A DNA stretch of 64,000 nt. Source: Acidisoma sp. PAMC 29798 (lineage in GTDB: Bacteria; Pseudomonadota; Alphaproteobacteria; Acetobacterales; Acetobacteraceae). How positions within the stretch are numbered: the stretch's first letter is position 1; the number at the start of each line of letters is the position of its first letter. Below the pieces are notes generated by a model. The model saw only the letters and a list, made by a program, of their open reading frames with translations. It was not told the DNA's origin and made no database searches. The stretch lies in assembly GCF_030252425.1 (NCBI RefSeq), contig NZ_CP126994.1, positions 2,294,001 through 2,358,000 on the forward strand. The letters are read 5' to 3'. Shown one piece after another: positions 48,351 through 58,776 of this stretch. The position numbers and the translations under genes were made by a program.

Positions 48351-51300
48351 ATGCCAGAGAGCCGACCGCGCGGCACCAGAGACCCTGCCGACCTGACGGT
48401 TGTGGGCATTGGCGCCTCTGCGGGCGGTCTAGAGGCCTGCCGTGAATTCATAAAGGCGCTGCTGCCCGCCGAGACTGGCTTAGCCTTCATCCTGGTGCAG
48501 CATCTCGATCCATCCCATGAAAGCATGATGGTGGAACTGCTCGGCAACCATACCGCGTTGACCGTGCGACAGGCGACCGAGGGTATGAAGATCGAGGTCG
48601 AGCACCTTTATGTCATTCCCCCAGGCATGTACCTTTCCGTCACCGAAGGCACGCTGCACCTCTCACGCCCGACCGCCCATCATGGCGCCCGCTTACCCTT
48701 CGATTTCCTTCTGAAGTCTCTCGCCACAGCCTACGGCGGGCACGCCTGCTGCATCGTCCTCTCTGGGTCAGGCGCCGATGGCAGCGTTGGACTCGCCGCG
48801 ATAAAGAAGCACGGCGGACTGGTCCTTGCTCAAGACCCCGAGGAGGCCGGTTACGATGGCATGCCGCGGAGCGCCATCATGACCGGGCTGGTCGATCAGG
48901 TGCTCCGGGTAAGGGAGATTCCGGCCGCCCTCGCTCATCGGCTTCAGCAGAAGATACTACCAGCGCCGACCCGTGCGTCGCCCCGGTCAGGCGCAGGGCT
49001 GACCGAGATCATAGACCTTCTGCGCCTCAAGACTGCACATGACTTTACCTACTACAAGCAAGGAACCCTGCAGCGTCGGATCCGTCGACGCATGAGCCTT
49101 GCCGGGATCGAAGCGGACGAGATGCAGAAATATCACGCGATGTTGGACAGCGATACGCCTGAAGTCGAGCTTCTTGCCAAGGATCTTTTAATCAACGTCA
49201 CAAAGTTCTTCCGAGACCCCAAAGTCTTCGACCTTCTCGCCAAAACCATCATTCCCGAATTGGTACGCAAGCATCCTCTCGATCGTGCTCTTCGCGTATG
49301 GGTTGCTGGCTGTAGCACGGGTGAGGAACCTTATTCTCTCGCCATCCTCTTCCGTGAGGAGATCGTGGCAGCAAATCTTTCTATCAAGCTACAAGTCTTC
49401 GCTTCCGATGTGGATTCCGAAGCTATCGCGAGTGCTCGGGAAGGCTTTTACCCGATTGCAATCGAATCTGACGTGTCCCCACAACGTCTAAGCCGGTTCT
49501 TCACCAAGGAAGACCATGGCTACCGCATACTGCCCGAGCTCCGTGCCATGGTCGTCTTCACCGTGCAGGACGTCATGGCCGATCCGCCCTTCTCACGGCT
49601 CGATCTGGTTTCCTGTCGCAATCTTCTGATCTATCTGGACTTGGAAGCACAAGTGCGGGTCCTGTCCATGTTCCATTTCGCGCTGCGCCCGGGCGGGATC
49701 CTTCTCCTCGGCTCGTCCGAAACAGCTGGAAATGCCGGTGAGCGATTCGAGGTCATCTCTAAGCCGGCGCGCCTTTACCGACGCATCGGTCACACGCGGC
49801 CCGGGGAAATCGGCTTCGCCATCAGCAGTGCCGATGGAGCCCGGCTGTCGATCCGGCCGCGGCAGAGCTCTGGTTTGTCGAGGCAGGCGGCCCTGGCCGA
49901 ACTCTGCCGCAAGCAGGTGATGGAGAGCTACGCGCCGGCGGCCCTTTTGATCAATGGCAAGAACGAGTGCATCTATTCGCTTGGGCCGACCGACCGCTAC
50001 CTCAGTGTGCCCTCCGGCCATCCGACCCATGATCTCCTTGCGATGGCACGGCCAAGCATGCGGACCAAGCTCCGCTCCGCGATTCATCGCGCCAACGAAC
50101 AACGCACGCGCATTCTGGTGCCCGGCGGACGTCTGGACCGCGGCGCCAACGGGCCTTCGTTCAACATCGCCATAGAGCCGGTCGAGAACGACGGGGAGTC
50201 GCTTCTGCTCATTTGCTTCCTCGACGACCAGACCTACGAGAAGAAACGTGGACGTCCTCTGGCACCGCACGACGCGCCGCGGGTGGCTGAACTCGAACAG
50301 GAGCTTGAGGCAACGCGAGCTGAATTGCGCGGCGCCATCCATAGCCTCGAAATCTCTAATGAAGAGCAAAATGCAATTAATGAAGAGGCACTTTCCGTAA
50401 ACGAAGAATATCAGTCGACCAATGAGGAACTCCTCACCTCGAAGGAGGAGCTCCAATCTTTGAACGAAGAACTGACGGCCCTCAATGGGCAGTTGCAAGA
50501 AACACTCGACAGTCAGCGCACAACATCCAACGATCTAAAGAACATCCTCTACAGTACGGATGTCGCCACACTCTTTCTTGATTCGCAGCTCAACATCCGT
50601 TTCTTCACCCCAGCTACCCGCTCACTGTTCAGCGTCATCACGAGTGACATCGGTCGCCCCCTGGCCGATCTCAACGCTTTGTCGTCTGACACAGATCTGC
50701 TCGCAGACGCTCGATCGACTCTAGATACCCTTGCCCCTATTCAACGCGAAATTGAGGCAAAATCCGGCGCTTGGTATCTCCGCCGGGTCTCTCCGTATCG
50801 GACCCATGATAACGGCGTCGGGGGTGTGGTCATAACCTTCATGGACATCACCGCTCGCAAGACTGCGGCCAAGGCTCTGGAGGATGCCACGCGCCGCGCA
50901 GAGACAGCCAATATCGCCAAATCCCGCTTCCTAGCGGCTGCAAGCCACGATCTTCGGCAGCCTTTGCAGACGCTGTCACTGATTCAAGGGCTGCTTGCCC
51001 GAAAAGTGCTTAGCGACAATGCGCACAAGCTGGTCGCCATGCTCAGCCCGACATTGACCGCAATGTCCGGCATGCTGAACACACTCTTGGACATCAACCA
51101 AATCGACGCGGGCACGGTCAACGCCAAACCGAGCACCTTCCCAATCGCGATGATTTTCGACCGGATGCGGGATGAATTTGCTTATCACGTCGAGGCGCAG
51201 GGGCTTGAGCTGATCGTTATTCCGTGTAGCCTAGCAATTCATACGGATCCTCATCTTCTTGAGCAGATGATCCGGAACCTTCTGGCCAATGCGCTGAAAT

Positions 51301-52739
51301 ACACGCGATACGGAAAGATCCTGCTGGGCGTGCGCCGGTACCGGAAGACGCTGAGCATCGAGGTCTGGGATACCGGGATCGGAATACCTGACCGCGAACT
51401 CGAATCGATCTTCAATGAGTATCATCAAGTCGACAATCCGGCCCGCGACAGAAGCCGAGGGCTAGGGCTCGGTCTGCCAATCGTCCAAAGACTTGCCGAA
51501 CTATTAGGTCATCATATCACCGTTCGGTCCAATCTTGGGCGTGGTTCGGTATTTGCCATCGAAGTCGCGCGTGAGACGGCAATCATCGATTTATTGAATA
51601 GCCCCAGGCGGGACGAGGGAGTTACCGACGAAGCAGCGATGAACCGGCGCCGAACCGGGACCATTCTCGTCATCGAAGACGATGGAGAGCTCAGAGAACT
51701 TCTTGATCTGCTGCTTTCTGCTGAGGGCCATCATGTTGTGACTGCGCCCGACGGCGTCGCGGCGCTTGATCTTGTAGCGCGCGGCGCCGTCCGCCCTGCC
51801 CTGATCCTCTCTGATTACAATCTTCCTAACGGCATGGACGGCCTTCAGGCTTGCGACCGCATTCGTGCTAGACTTCATCGACATGTTCCCGTCATCATCC
51901 TGACGGGAGACATTTCAACAAAAACCCTGCAAGATGTCGCGGCTCTGGACTGCGTCCAACTTAGCAAGCCTACTAAGCCAGAGGAACTTGCAGAGACTAT
52001 TCAGCGCCTCCTGCCCCCGCCCCAAGCCGAGCTGCGCTGGCAGAAGTCGGAGCCCCCGGGCGTAAAGGATGCCACGACTCCCGCAACCATATACGTGGTC
52101 GATGACGATCGCCATATACAAGAGATGATGCAGCGTGTTCTGGAAAATGAAGGCTTTGTCGTCGAGACCTATGAGAGCTGCGAAGACTTCGTGGGCGCCT
52201 ATCAACCCAGCGACCACGCCGCTTGTCTTGTGATAGACGCCTACCTCCCCGGCATGCAGGGACTCGAACTGCTTCAAAAGCTAAGCGCCGACGACAGCCA
52301 TCTGCCTGCCATCATGATCACCGGCACGAGCGACGTGCATATGGTTGTCGAGGCCATGAAGGCCGGAGCATCCGACTTCATTGAGAAGCCTGTCAGCGCT
52401 CATGAACTTCTCGCAGGTATCCACCGGGCGCTCGAACAAGCGCGAGATTCGAGCAAGCAATCCGCGTGGCGACAGATCGCCACCGATCAGGTTGCCGGGC
52501 TAACTGGACGGCAACGACAGATCATGGATCTCGTTCTCGCCGGGCATCCGAGCAAGAACATCGCAGCCGACCTTGGCATAAGCCAGAGGACCGTTGAAAA
52601 CCATCGGGCCTCCATCATGAAGCGCACCAGTTCGCACTCTCTGCCCGAGCTCGCCCGCACCGCACTCGCCGCCGCTTCGGGTAGCGCGGAACTGCTTGTT
52701 CACCACGGTTCCGCGTCGATCCCGGTCGTGGCAGAGTAG
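48351..52739 (+). CDS. CheB-CheR-PAS-histidine kinase-REC-REC-LuxR fusion regulator
   Basis: This protein of about 1,462 residues has these domains in order. A CheB methylesterase spans 14-215 (Ser in [11 protein letters not shown], His in VQHLDPSH, Asp in [10 protein letters not shown]). A CheR methyltransferase spans 216-490 (SAM motif [12 protein letters not shown] near 317). A PAS-like region is followed by a long coiled coil (about 645-730, [20 protein letters not shown]). A PAS domain spans 731-836. A histidine kinase has His866 in [12 protein letters not shown], then [20 protein letters not shown] and [11 protein letters not shown]. Receiver 1 has Asp1155 ([13 protein letters not shown]). 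Receiver 2 is FixJ-like with Asp1296 ([32 protein letters not shown]). A LuxR/GerE helix-turn-helix ends it ([20 protein letters not shown] then [20 protein letters not shown]). It is a phosphorelay in one chain with DNA-binding output. The ATG at 48351 directly precedes the CheB domain. Confidence 0.9.
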   Translation: MPESRPRGTRDPADLTVVGIGASAGGLEACREFIKALLPAETGLAFILVQHLDPSHESMMVELLGNHTALTVRQATEGMKIEVEHLYVIPPGMYLSVTEGTLHLSRPTAHHGARLPFDFLLKSLATAYGGHACCIVLSGSGADGSVGLAAIKKHGGLVLAQDPEEAGYDGMPRSAIMTGLVDQVLRVREIPAALAHRLQQKILPAPTRASPRSGAGLTEIIDLLRLKTAHDFTYYKQGTLQRRIRRRMSLAGIEADEMQKYHAMLDSDTPEVELLAKDLLINVTKFFRDPKVFDLLAKTIIPELVRKHPLDRALRVWVAGCSTGEEPYSLAILFREEIVAANLSIKLQVFASDVDSEAIASAREGFYPIAIESDVSPQRLSRFFTKEDHGYRILPELRAMVVFTVQDVMADPPFSRLDLVSCRNLLIYLDLEAQVRVLSMFHFALRPGGILLLGSSETAGNAGERFEVISKPARLYRRIGHTRPGEIGFAISSADGARLSIRPRQSSGLSRQAALAELCRKQVMESYAPAALLINGKNECIYSLGPTDRYLSVPSGHPTHDLLAMARPSMRTKLRSAIHRANEQRTRILVPGGRLDRGANGPSFNIAIEPVENDGESLLLICFLDDQTYEKKRGRPLAPHDAPRVAELEQELEATRAELRGAIHSLEISNEEQNAINEEALSVNEEYQSTNEELLTSKEELQSLNEELTALNGQLQETLDSQRTTSNDLKNILYSTDVATLFLDSQLNIRFFTPATRSLFSVITSDIGRPLADLNALSSDTDLLADARSTLDTLAPIQREIEAKSGAWYLRRVSPYRTHDNGVGGVVITFMDITARKTAAKALEDATRRAETANIAKSRFLAAASHDLRQPLQTLSLIQGLLARKVLSDNAHKLVAMLSPTLTAMSGMLNTLLDINQIDAGTVNAKPSTFPIAMIFDRMRDEFAYHVEAQGLELIVIPCSLAIHTDPHLLEQMIRNLLANALKYTRYGKILLGVRRYRKTLSIEVWDTGIGIPDRELESIFNEYHQVDNPARDRSRGLGLGLPIVQRLAELLGHHITVRSNLGRGSVFAIEVARETAIIDLLNSPRRDEGVTDEAAMNRRRTGTILVIEDDGELRELLDLLLSAEGHHVVTAPDGVAALDLVARGAVRPALILSDYNLPNGMDGLQACDRIRARLHRHVPVIILTGDISTKTLQDVAALDCVQLSKPTKPEELAETIQRLLPPPQAELRWQKSEPPGVKDATTPATIYVVDDDRHIQEMMQRVLENEGFVVETYESCEDFVGAYQPSDHAACLVIDAYLPGMQGLELLQKLSADDSHLPAIMITGTSDVHMVVEAMKAGASDFIEKPVSAHELLAGIHRALEQARDSSKQSAWRQIATDQVAGLTGRQRQIMDLVLAGHPSKNIAADLGISQRTVENHRASIMKRTSSHSLPELARTALAAASGSAELLVHHGSASIPVVAE

Positions 52740-52748
52740 GTCGTCACT

Positions 52749-53732
52749 TTGCACGCTATGGTTTTGAAGGCGCTGAGATCGCCACTCGAATGGACGGAGC
52801 TTCCGGACCGGACGCCGGGAGCCGGTGAAATTCGGCTGAAGGTTGCCGCTTGCGGCGTCTGCAGAACTGATCTCCATGTCGTCGATGGCGAATTGCCGGA
52901 GCCGGAGGTCCCCATCATCCCCGGTCACGAGATCGTCGGTCGGATCGACGCGATCGGTGCCGGGGTAGAGGGGCTCCACCTTGGCCAAAGGGTTGGCATT
53001 CCATGGCTCGGTCACACCTGCGGAGTCTGCCCATACTGCCTGAGCCAACATGAGAATTTGTGCGACCGCCCCCTCTTCACCGGCTACACGCGGGATGGCG
53101 GCTTTGCGACAGCCACGGTCGCCGACGCTCGCTTCGCATTCCCGCTCGGGGACGCGGGAACGGACGTCGAAGTCGCACCTCTGCTCTGCGCCGGACTGAT
53201 CGGCTGGCGATCACTGGTCATCGCGGGCGAGGGTCACAAACTCGGTCTGTATGGGTTCGGAGCGGCGGCGCATATCCTTGCGCAGGTTGCCGCTTGGCAG
53301 GGTCGATCCGTCTATGCCTTCACCAAACCCGGCGACGTCGCAAACCAGGCCTTCGCCCGGAGCCTCGGCGCCCGCTGGGCAGGCGGCTCGGACAAGATGC
53401 CCCCGGAACCTCTCGATGCGGCGATCATCTTTGCCACTGTCGGAGACCTGGTGCCCATGGCACTGAAGGCGGTGCGGAAAGGCGGTCGCGTCGTTTGTGC
53501 CGGCATCCACATGAGCGATATCCCGTCCTTCCCCTACAGCCTGCTTTGGGAAGAGCGCCAACTCGTCTCCGTCGCCAATCTTACGCGCCAGGACGGCCTA
53601 GAATTTCTGAGCCTCGTGCCGAAGATCGGCATCATCATGGAAACGATGCCCTACCCGCTTGTGAAGGCGAATGAAGCACTCGCCGACCTTCGGGCCGGCC
53701 GCTTCGAAGGGGCCGCCGTTCTCGTGCCCTGA
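52749..53732 (+). CDS. Zinc-dependent alcohol dehydrogenase family protein
   Basis: This 327-residue medium-chain dehydrogenase/reductase resembles AdhA-type enzymes. Catalytic zinc ligands appear in [20 protein letters not shown] and PGHEIVGRI. The structural zinc site is [15 protein letters not shown] with four Cys. NAD(P) binding is by [17 protein letters not shown]. It would interconvert an alcohol and aldehyde, fitting a fermentative programme. A TTG start at 52749 (giving M-H-A-M-V-L) matches the usual N-terminus M.AMVL of the family; ATG at 52758 is the alternative. It begins 10 nt after the giant regulator stop, so it is probably co-transcribed with it. It converges with the pgi-associated small ORF only 8 nt away, and no terminator is visible between them. 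Confidence 0.9.
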   Translation: MHAMVLKALRSPLEWTELPDRTPGAGEIRLKVAACGVCRTDLHVVDGELPEPEVPIIPGHEIVGRIDAIGAGVEGLHLGQRVGIPWLGHTCGVCPYCLSQHENLCDRPLFTGYTRDGGFATATVADARFAFPLGDAGTDVEVAPLLCAGLIGWRSLVIAGEGHKLGLYGFGAAAHILAQVAAWQGRSVYAFTKPGDVANQAFARSLGARWAGGSDKMPPEPLDAAIIFATVGDLVPMALKAVRKGGRVVCAGIHMSDIPSFPYSLLWEERQLVSVANLTRQDGLEFLSLVPKIGIIMETMPYPLVKANEALADLRAGRFEGAAVLVP

Positions 53733-53740
53733 CCCGTCCA

Positions 53741-53908
53741 TCACGCTTGATTGTCGTGCAAAGCCATGAACGCCTTATAGAGAACACGCGGCTCGAATTT
53801 ACCCTGATATACGGCCGGCGGTTTCCGCTTCAGGTCCAACAGCGCATACCCCAGCGAAGCCGCCTGCTCTCCGGCCTGCTGTTTGAATCCAGTCGCGGCA
53901 TCGGTCAT
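53741..53908 (-). CDS. Hypothetical 55-residue protein coupled to pgi
   Basis: The minus-strand ATG at 53908 overlaps the pgi TGA (ATGA). The ORF encodes 55 residues: [55 protein letters not shown]. It is mixed amphipathic with no membrane segment, and I do not recognise it. The tight coupling and protein-like composition argue that it is real. It closes the glucokinase-gnd-tal-pgi operon. Confidence 0.55.
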   Translation of the reverse strand: MTDAATGFKQQAGEQAASLGYALLDLKRKPPAVYQGKFEPRVLYKAFMALHDNQA

Positions 53909-55553
53909 CCGCGCAGGCGCCGGTAGCGCTCGATCAGCGCGTTGGTGGACGCGTCGTGGCTCAACTTGGGCTCCGGGCCGCGGTCCAGCTCGGGGATGAT
54001 GCGGCTAGCCAGCACCTTGCCCAACTGGACTCCCCATTGGTCGAAACTGTCGATCGCCCAGATCGCCCCCTGCGTGAACACGCTGTGCTCGTAAAGCGCC
54101 ACCAGGCTACCGAGTGTGTGGGGATCGAGACGCTCGGCGAGAATCGTGTTGGTCGGCCGGTTGCCTTCGGTCACACGGAACGGAGTCTGGAAACCGGGCG
54201 ATCCCTCCGCTGTCAGCTCGTCGGCCGTCTTGCCGAAGCCGAGCGCCTCGGCCTGCGCGAACAGGTTAGCCATCAGCAGGTCGTGCTGCCCGGCGAGCGG
54301 GCTGAGTGGCCTGCAGAACCCGATCATGTCGCAGGGAACCAGCTTCGTCCCCTGGTGGAGCAGCTGGTAGAAGGAGTGCTGGCCGTCGGTGCCGGGTTCG
54401 CCCCAGATCACCGGGCCGGTCTGATAGTCGACGACACGACCATCGAGGGCCACGTGTTTGCCGTTGCTCTCCATCTGCAGCTGCTGGAGGTAGGCGGGGA
54501 AGCGGGCCAGGTTTGCGGCATAAGGCATGACGCCGATCGTCTGGGCGCCGAAGAAGTTGTTGTACCATACGGTCAGCAGCCCCAGTAGCTTCGGCAGGTT
54601 GCTGGCGGGTGGCGCGGTGCGGAAGTGCTCGTCCATGGCATGGAAGCCGTCCAGCATCGCCTGGAAGTTCTCGGGCCCGATCGCCACCATCGTGTACAGG
54701 CCGATCGCGCTGTCCATCGAGTAACGGCCGCCGACCCAATCCCGAAAGCCGAAGATATGGGCAGGATCGATCCCAAATTTCGTCGCCGCCTCAATGTTGG
54801 TGGAGACTGCGGCGAAATGATTGGCGACCGCTGCATCCGGGCCGAGCTGCTGCCGCAGCCATGTGCGGGCCGCGGCCGCGTTGGTCATTGTCTCCAGCGT
54901 CGTGAACGTCTTTGAAGAGATAATGAACAACGTCTCGGCGGCGTCCAGATCTAGGATGGCCTCGGTCAAGGCCGCGCCATCCACGTTGGCGACAAAGCGG
55001 AAGTTCATCGACCTGTCGCTGAAGTCCCGCAGCGCGAGGTAGGCCATCTCCGGCCCCAGATAGGAGCCGCCGATGCCGATGTTCACCACATTGCGGATAC
55101 ACTTGCCGGTATGGCCGGTGAGAGCGCCGCTTCGCAGGCGGGTGGCGAAACTGGCCATCGCGTCGAGCACGTGATGCACGTCCGGAACTACATCGGCGCC
55201 ACCCGAGTCGATGTGGGTGCCGCGCGGTGCGCGCAGTGCAACGTGCAGTACGGCGCGGCGCGGCGCTCCGTGATGTTGATCGCCTCGCCGGCGAACATTG
55301 CGTCACGCCGCGCGGCCACTCCGCGGTCCTCGGCCAGCGCTAGGAGGAGCCGCATCGTCTCGCCGTTGATGCGGTTCTTCGAGTAGTCGAGGAACAGGCC
55401 CGCCCCTTCGGCGCAGAAGCGCTCCGCTCGCCCGGGATCGTCGGCGAACAGCGTGCGCAGGTGCAAATCGTTGATCTGGGCATGATGAGCGGTGAGGGCG
55501 CGCCACGCAGACGAGTCCGTGAGGGCCATTGGAATCCGGTCCTGTTCATCCAT
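53905..55553 (-). pseudogene. pgi: Glucose-6-phosphate isomerase, frameshifted by a 5-bp repeat expansion
   Basis: The first part, from ATG 55553, reads MDEQDRIPMALTDSSAWRAL to LDYSKNRINGETMRLLLALA and [11 protein letters not shown]. The rest, in another frame, reads [69 protein letters not shown] and the final [20 protein letters not shown]. The switch lies at three tandem copies of CGGCG (plus strand 55251-55265). With two copies the frame closes, giving 1,644 nt or 547 residues, the normal length. The enzyme interconverts glucose-6-phosphate and fructose-6-phosphate. Its ATG overlaps the transaldolase stop by one base (TGATG). A reversible slip of this short tandem repeat would act as an on/off switch. 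Confidence 0.88.
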
Positions 55554-56628
55554 CACGCTAGCACCTTGCTCTTTGCATCGATTGCAGCCAGCAATTCCTT
55601 CCATGAGTTCACGAACCCTTTGGCACCATCCGACTGCAATTGGGCGGCCAGGGCAGCCAGGTCGATGCCAGCGCGGGTGTGGGCGGCGAGCGCTGCTTCG
55701 GCATCGCCGCCGTCCCGCGGCAAGGCGTCCGGCGCGGTGCCATGATCGGCGAAGGCCAGTAACGTTTCCTCCGGCATGGTGTTGACCGTGTTCGGCGCGG
55801 CGAGACCCGCGATGTACAGCCAGTCCGAGGCGGTCTCGTCCTTAGTTGCCGGTGCTCGCGAACAGCAGCCTCTGCGACCGTGCGCCGAGGCTCGCCAAGC
55901 GCTGAAAGCGGTTGCTGTCCATCACGTCGCGATACGCTCTGTAGGCCTGTTGGCTGACCGCGAGGCCCAGCGTGTTGCGTAAGGCCGACGGGACCTTGTC
56001 CATGACGGCCTTGTCCCACCGGCTGACGAACAGCGACGCGACAGACCGAATATCGGGCAAGAGCCCGGCTGCGACCCGGCGTTCCAAACCCTTCAGGTAG
56101 GCATCGGCGGCCGCCTGGTATTGTTCGGTGGAGAACAGCAGGGTGACGTTGACCGGAACGCCGGCGAAGATCGCCTCCTCGATAGCAGGCAGGCCTTCCC
56201 TGGTGCCGGGGATCTTGATGAACAGATTGGGGCGGTTCGCCTGCGCGTGCAGCGCCTTCGCCTGCTTCACCGTGGCCTGGGTGTCATAGGCGAGCAGCGG
56301 CGACACTTCAAGCGACACGAACCCGTACACAGTGGCGGTCCGGGCGTGGATGGGGGCGAACAGATCCGGTGAGGTCCTGCACAGCCAGGTTGAAAAACAG
56401 CGCTTCGCCCGACCGGCCAGCGTCGAGTTGACGATGGATTTCGGCATCATACGACGCGCTGCCCGAGATTGTGTGATCGAAGATCGTCGGATTCGAGGTG
56501 AGCCCAGTGATCGACAGCGTGTCAATGTAATGCTGCAGCGTTCCGCGATCGAGCAGGTCGCGGGTGATGTTATCGAGCCAGAGGCTCTGACCCAGGCGGT
56601 TCAGTGTCTTTGGTGCGTCTGAGGCCAT
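55553..56628 (-). pseudogene. tal: Transaldolase with two indels
   Basis: Three frames together give a transaldolase. The first is MASDAPKTLNRLGQSLWLDN, then SITGLTSNPTIFDHTISGSA to FFNLAVQDLT. The second is DLFAPIHARTATVYGFVSLE, then FIKIPGTREGLPAIEEAIFA with the Schiff-base Lys, to SQRLLFASTG. The third is TKDETASDWLYIAGLAAPNT to KGFVNSWKELLAAIDAKSKV. The first break (56366-56370) is an apparent 8-nt deletion where LTRASDLF is expected; the second is one extra T (plus strand) at about 55845. Correcting both gives 1,083 nt, exactly 360 residues. It shuttles a dihydroxyacetone unit in the non-oxidative pentose phosphate pathway. AAGGAG precedes the ATG at 56628. Fused Tal-Pgi proteins exist in some alphaproteobacteria; here the genes overlap by one base. 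Confidence 0.88.
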
Positions 56629-56662
56629 GATGCGACTCCTTGGGAGTTGGGCAGACGGGCTG

Positions 56663-57685
56663 TCAGTGATCGGTGTTAGGCTTTTCGAGGTGGCCGCCGA
56701 AGCCGAAACGTAGCGCCGATAGCAGACGGTCCGCATAATCGGCCTCCCCGCGCGAACCGAAGCGCGCGAACAACGCCGCCGAAATCACCGGAGCCGGCAC
56801 GCTCTCGTCGATAGCCGCCTCCAGCGTCCAGCGGCCTTCGCCAGAGTCGGACACGCGCCCGGCAAAGTCGGCGAGATCCGGGCTTTTCCGCAGCGCGGAG
56901 GCAGCCAGGTCGAGCAACCAGGACGAGATCACGCTGCCGCGGCGCCAGACTTCGGCGACCTGTGCGATGTCGATGTCGTACTGGTAAAGTTCGGGGTGCC
57001 GCAGTGGCGTGGTCTCGGCATCGGTCGTTTGCTTTGTCTTGCCGATATTGGCGTGCTTGAGGATGTTCAGCCCTTCGGCGTAAGACGCCATCATCCCGTA
57101 CTCGATGCCGTTATGGACCATCTTCACGAAGTGGCCGGCGCCGTTTGGACCACAGTGCAGGTAGCCAAGTTCCGCGCTGCTCGGCTCGCCGTCCGCGCCT
57201 GCCGTGCGCGCTGCGGCGCCGACGCCAGGCGCCAGCGCACGGAAGATCGGGTCGAGATGCTCCACGATGTCGGGTTCGCCTCCGATCATATGGCAGAAGC
57301 CGCGATCGAGACCCCACACGCCGCCGCTGACGCCCACGTCGACATAGTGCACGCCCTTGCCCCGCAGCGCCTCGGCACGGCGGATATCGTCATGGTAGTA
57401 CGAGTTGCCGCCGTCAATCAGGATATCGCCAGCTGCCAGCAACGGTAGCAGCGAGCCAATCACCGCATCGACCGCACCGGCCGGAACCATCAGCCATATC
57501 ACCCGGGGCGTGCTGAGCATCCTGACGAACCCGGGTAAGTCGGTAGCTCCCTCGGTGCCCTGATGGACGAGCGCCTCGACGGCCTCCCGATGCGTGTCAT
57601 AGACCACGCAGTCATGGCCGGCCTTGACCAGCCGAACCGCCATGTTGCCGCCCATCCGGCCGAGGCCAATCATTCCTAGCTGCAT
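56663..57685 (-). CDS. gnd: Decarboxylating 6-phosphogluconate dehydrogenase (short type)
   Basis: This 340-residue enzyme converts 6-phosphogluconate to ribulose-5-phosphate and CO2. It belongs to the short (YqeC/GndA-like) class, compared with about 470 residues for the classical enzyme. The N-terminal dinucleotide site is [19 protein letters not shown]; further landmarks are [17 protein letters not shown] near residue 92, [20 protein letters not shown] near 117, the catalytic [20 protein letters not shown] near 185, and [20 protein letters not shown] near 285. Its start overlaps the end of the glucokinase gene by about 10 nt. It feeds the pentose branch ahead of phosphoketolase. No zwf gene is visible in the window. 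Confidence 0.93.
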   Translation of the reverse strand: MQLGMIGLGRMGGNMAVRLVKAGHDCVVYDTHREAVEALVHQGTEGATDLPGFVRMLSTPRVIWLMVPAGAVDAVIGSLLPLLAAGDILIDGGNSYYHDDIRRAEALRGKGVHYVDVGVSGGVWGLDRGFCHMIGGEPDIVEHLDPIFRALAPGVGAAARTAGADGEPSSAELGYLHCGPNGAGHFVKMVHNGIEYGMMASYAEGLNILKHANIGKTKQTTDAETTPLRHPELYQYDIDIAQVAEVWRRGSVISSWLLDLAASALRKSPDLADFAGRVSDSGEGRWTLEAAIDESVPAPVISAALFARFGSRGEADYADRLLSALRFGFGGHLEKPNTDH

Positions 57686-58776
57686 CGTTGCGCTCTTTCG
57701 TTTTCGGGTTTGGCTTGGCTGGTTGCTGGGGTGCGAGGACCGGCTGTCGATCCGAGCCGGCTACCGAGCGGGGTTCTCGGCAAACGGCGACCGGCTGCGT
57801 GGTCCAGCCCGTACAGCGCCGCGCCGAGCAGGGCGGCATTGATCGTGATGATGTTGACCGGAATGGCGCGCAGGAGATTGGCAAAGCGGCCTTTAGCGGC
57901 GAAGGTGCGCATAAACGCGCCGTCCTGAAGCTGCGGCACCAGCCTGGGCGGCAGGCCGCCGGCCAAGTAGAGTCCGCCGGTCGCCATGACCTTCAGGGCG
58001 AGGTTTCCGGCTTCTGCGCCCCAGACGTCGATCACGATGCGCAGCGTCTCGGCGGCGAGCGGGTTGTTGTCGGCATCGTGTAGCGCCGCCTGCATGATGG
58101 GCGGCGTGCGGTCGTGGGCGGCGTCCAGAACCGCTCGGAACGCCGCGCTCTCCGAGGCCGGGTCGCGGGACCGCACGTAGTCGTAGACGTTCGGTAGGCC
58201 GGAGCCGGCGCAGACCCGTTCGTAGGCCGCGTGGCGGAACCGCTCAGTGAGGAACGTCCATAGATCGGCCTGGACCTGGTTGGTCGGTGCAAAATCGGCG
58301 TGGCCGCCTTCGGAGGCGCAGGCGATGTAGTCTTGCCCGCTCCAGATCAGGAAGGCTTCGCCGAGTCCGGTGCCGGGGGCCAGCACCGCGATTGGGGAAT
58401 GCGCGACCGCTGTACCGGCATTGACCTCGGCCGTCTCCCCGGGCTGCAGATGTGGCACCGCATGGGCGATCGCCTCCAGGTCGTTGAGCAGGGTGATGTG
58501 GTCTAGTCCGAGGTCGCGGCACAACGCTGCCTCTTCCAGATCCCACCGTAGGTTCGTCAGGTGCGCGCGGCCCGCGATCACCGGTCCTGCCACGTCGAAG
58601 CAGGCGGAGGTGGGCTGTTTGCCGGTATTCGCCAGGAAGGCCTCGACGATCGGTTGCAAGCCTTTGAAATCGACGCTGTGGAACTCCTGCTCGGCCACGA
58701 AGAGCCGCGGCCCGGCTTCCGCCGAGACGAGGGCCAGCCGGGTCGTAGTCGCGCCTATATCGCCCGCAAGCAGCAT
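57676..58776 (-). CDS. glk: Glucokinase
   Basis: This protein of 366 residues, from the ATG at 58776, belongs to the bacterial Glk family (ROK-unrelated). Landmarks are the ATP-binding [19 protein letters not shown] at the N-terminus, [19 protein letters not shown] near 62, [17 protein letters not shown] near 93, [15 protein letters not shown] near 130, [18 protein letters not shown] near 155, and [17 protein letters not shown] near 268. It phosphorylates glucose delivered by the co-transcribed sugar transporter. GGGAGGGG lies just upstream, and the ATG overlaps the transporter stop by one base (TGATG). The last roughly 35 residues ([20 protein letters not shown]) look like a non-conserved extension running into gnd. 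Confidence 0.93.
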   Translation of the reverse strand: MLLAGDIGATTTRLALVSAEAGPRLFVAEQEFHSVDFKGLQPIVEAFLANTGKQPTSACFDVAGPVIAGRAHLTNLRWDLEEAALCRDLGLDHITLLNDLEAIAHAVPHLQPGETAEVNAGTAVAHSPIAVLAPGTGLGEAFLIWSGQDYIACASEGGHADFAPTNQVQADLWTFLTERFRHAAYERVCAGSGLPNVYDYVRSRDPASESAAFRAVLDAAHDRTPPIMQAALHDADNNPLAAETLRIVIDVWGAEAGNLALKVMATGGLYLAGGLPPRLVPQLQDGAFMRTFAAKGRFANLLRAIPVNIITINAALLGAALYGLDHAAGRRLPRTPLGSRLGSTAGPRTPATSQAKPENERAQRCS

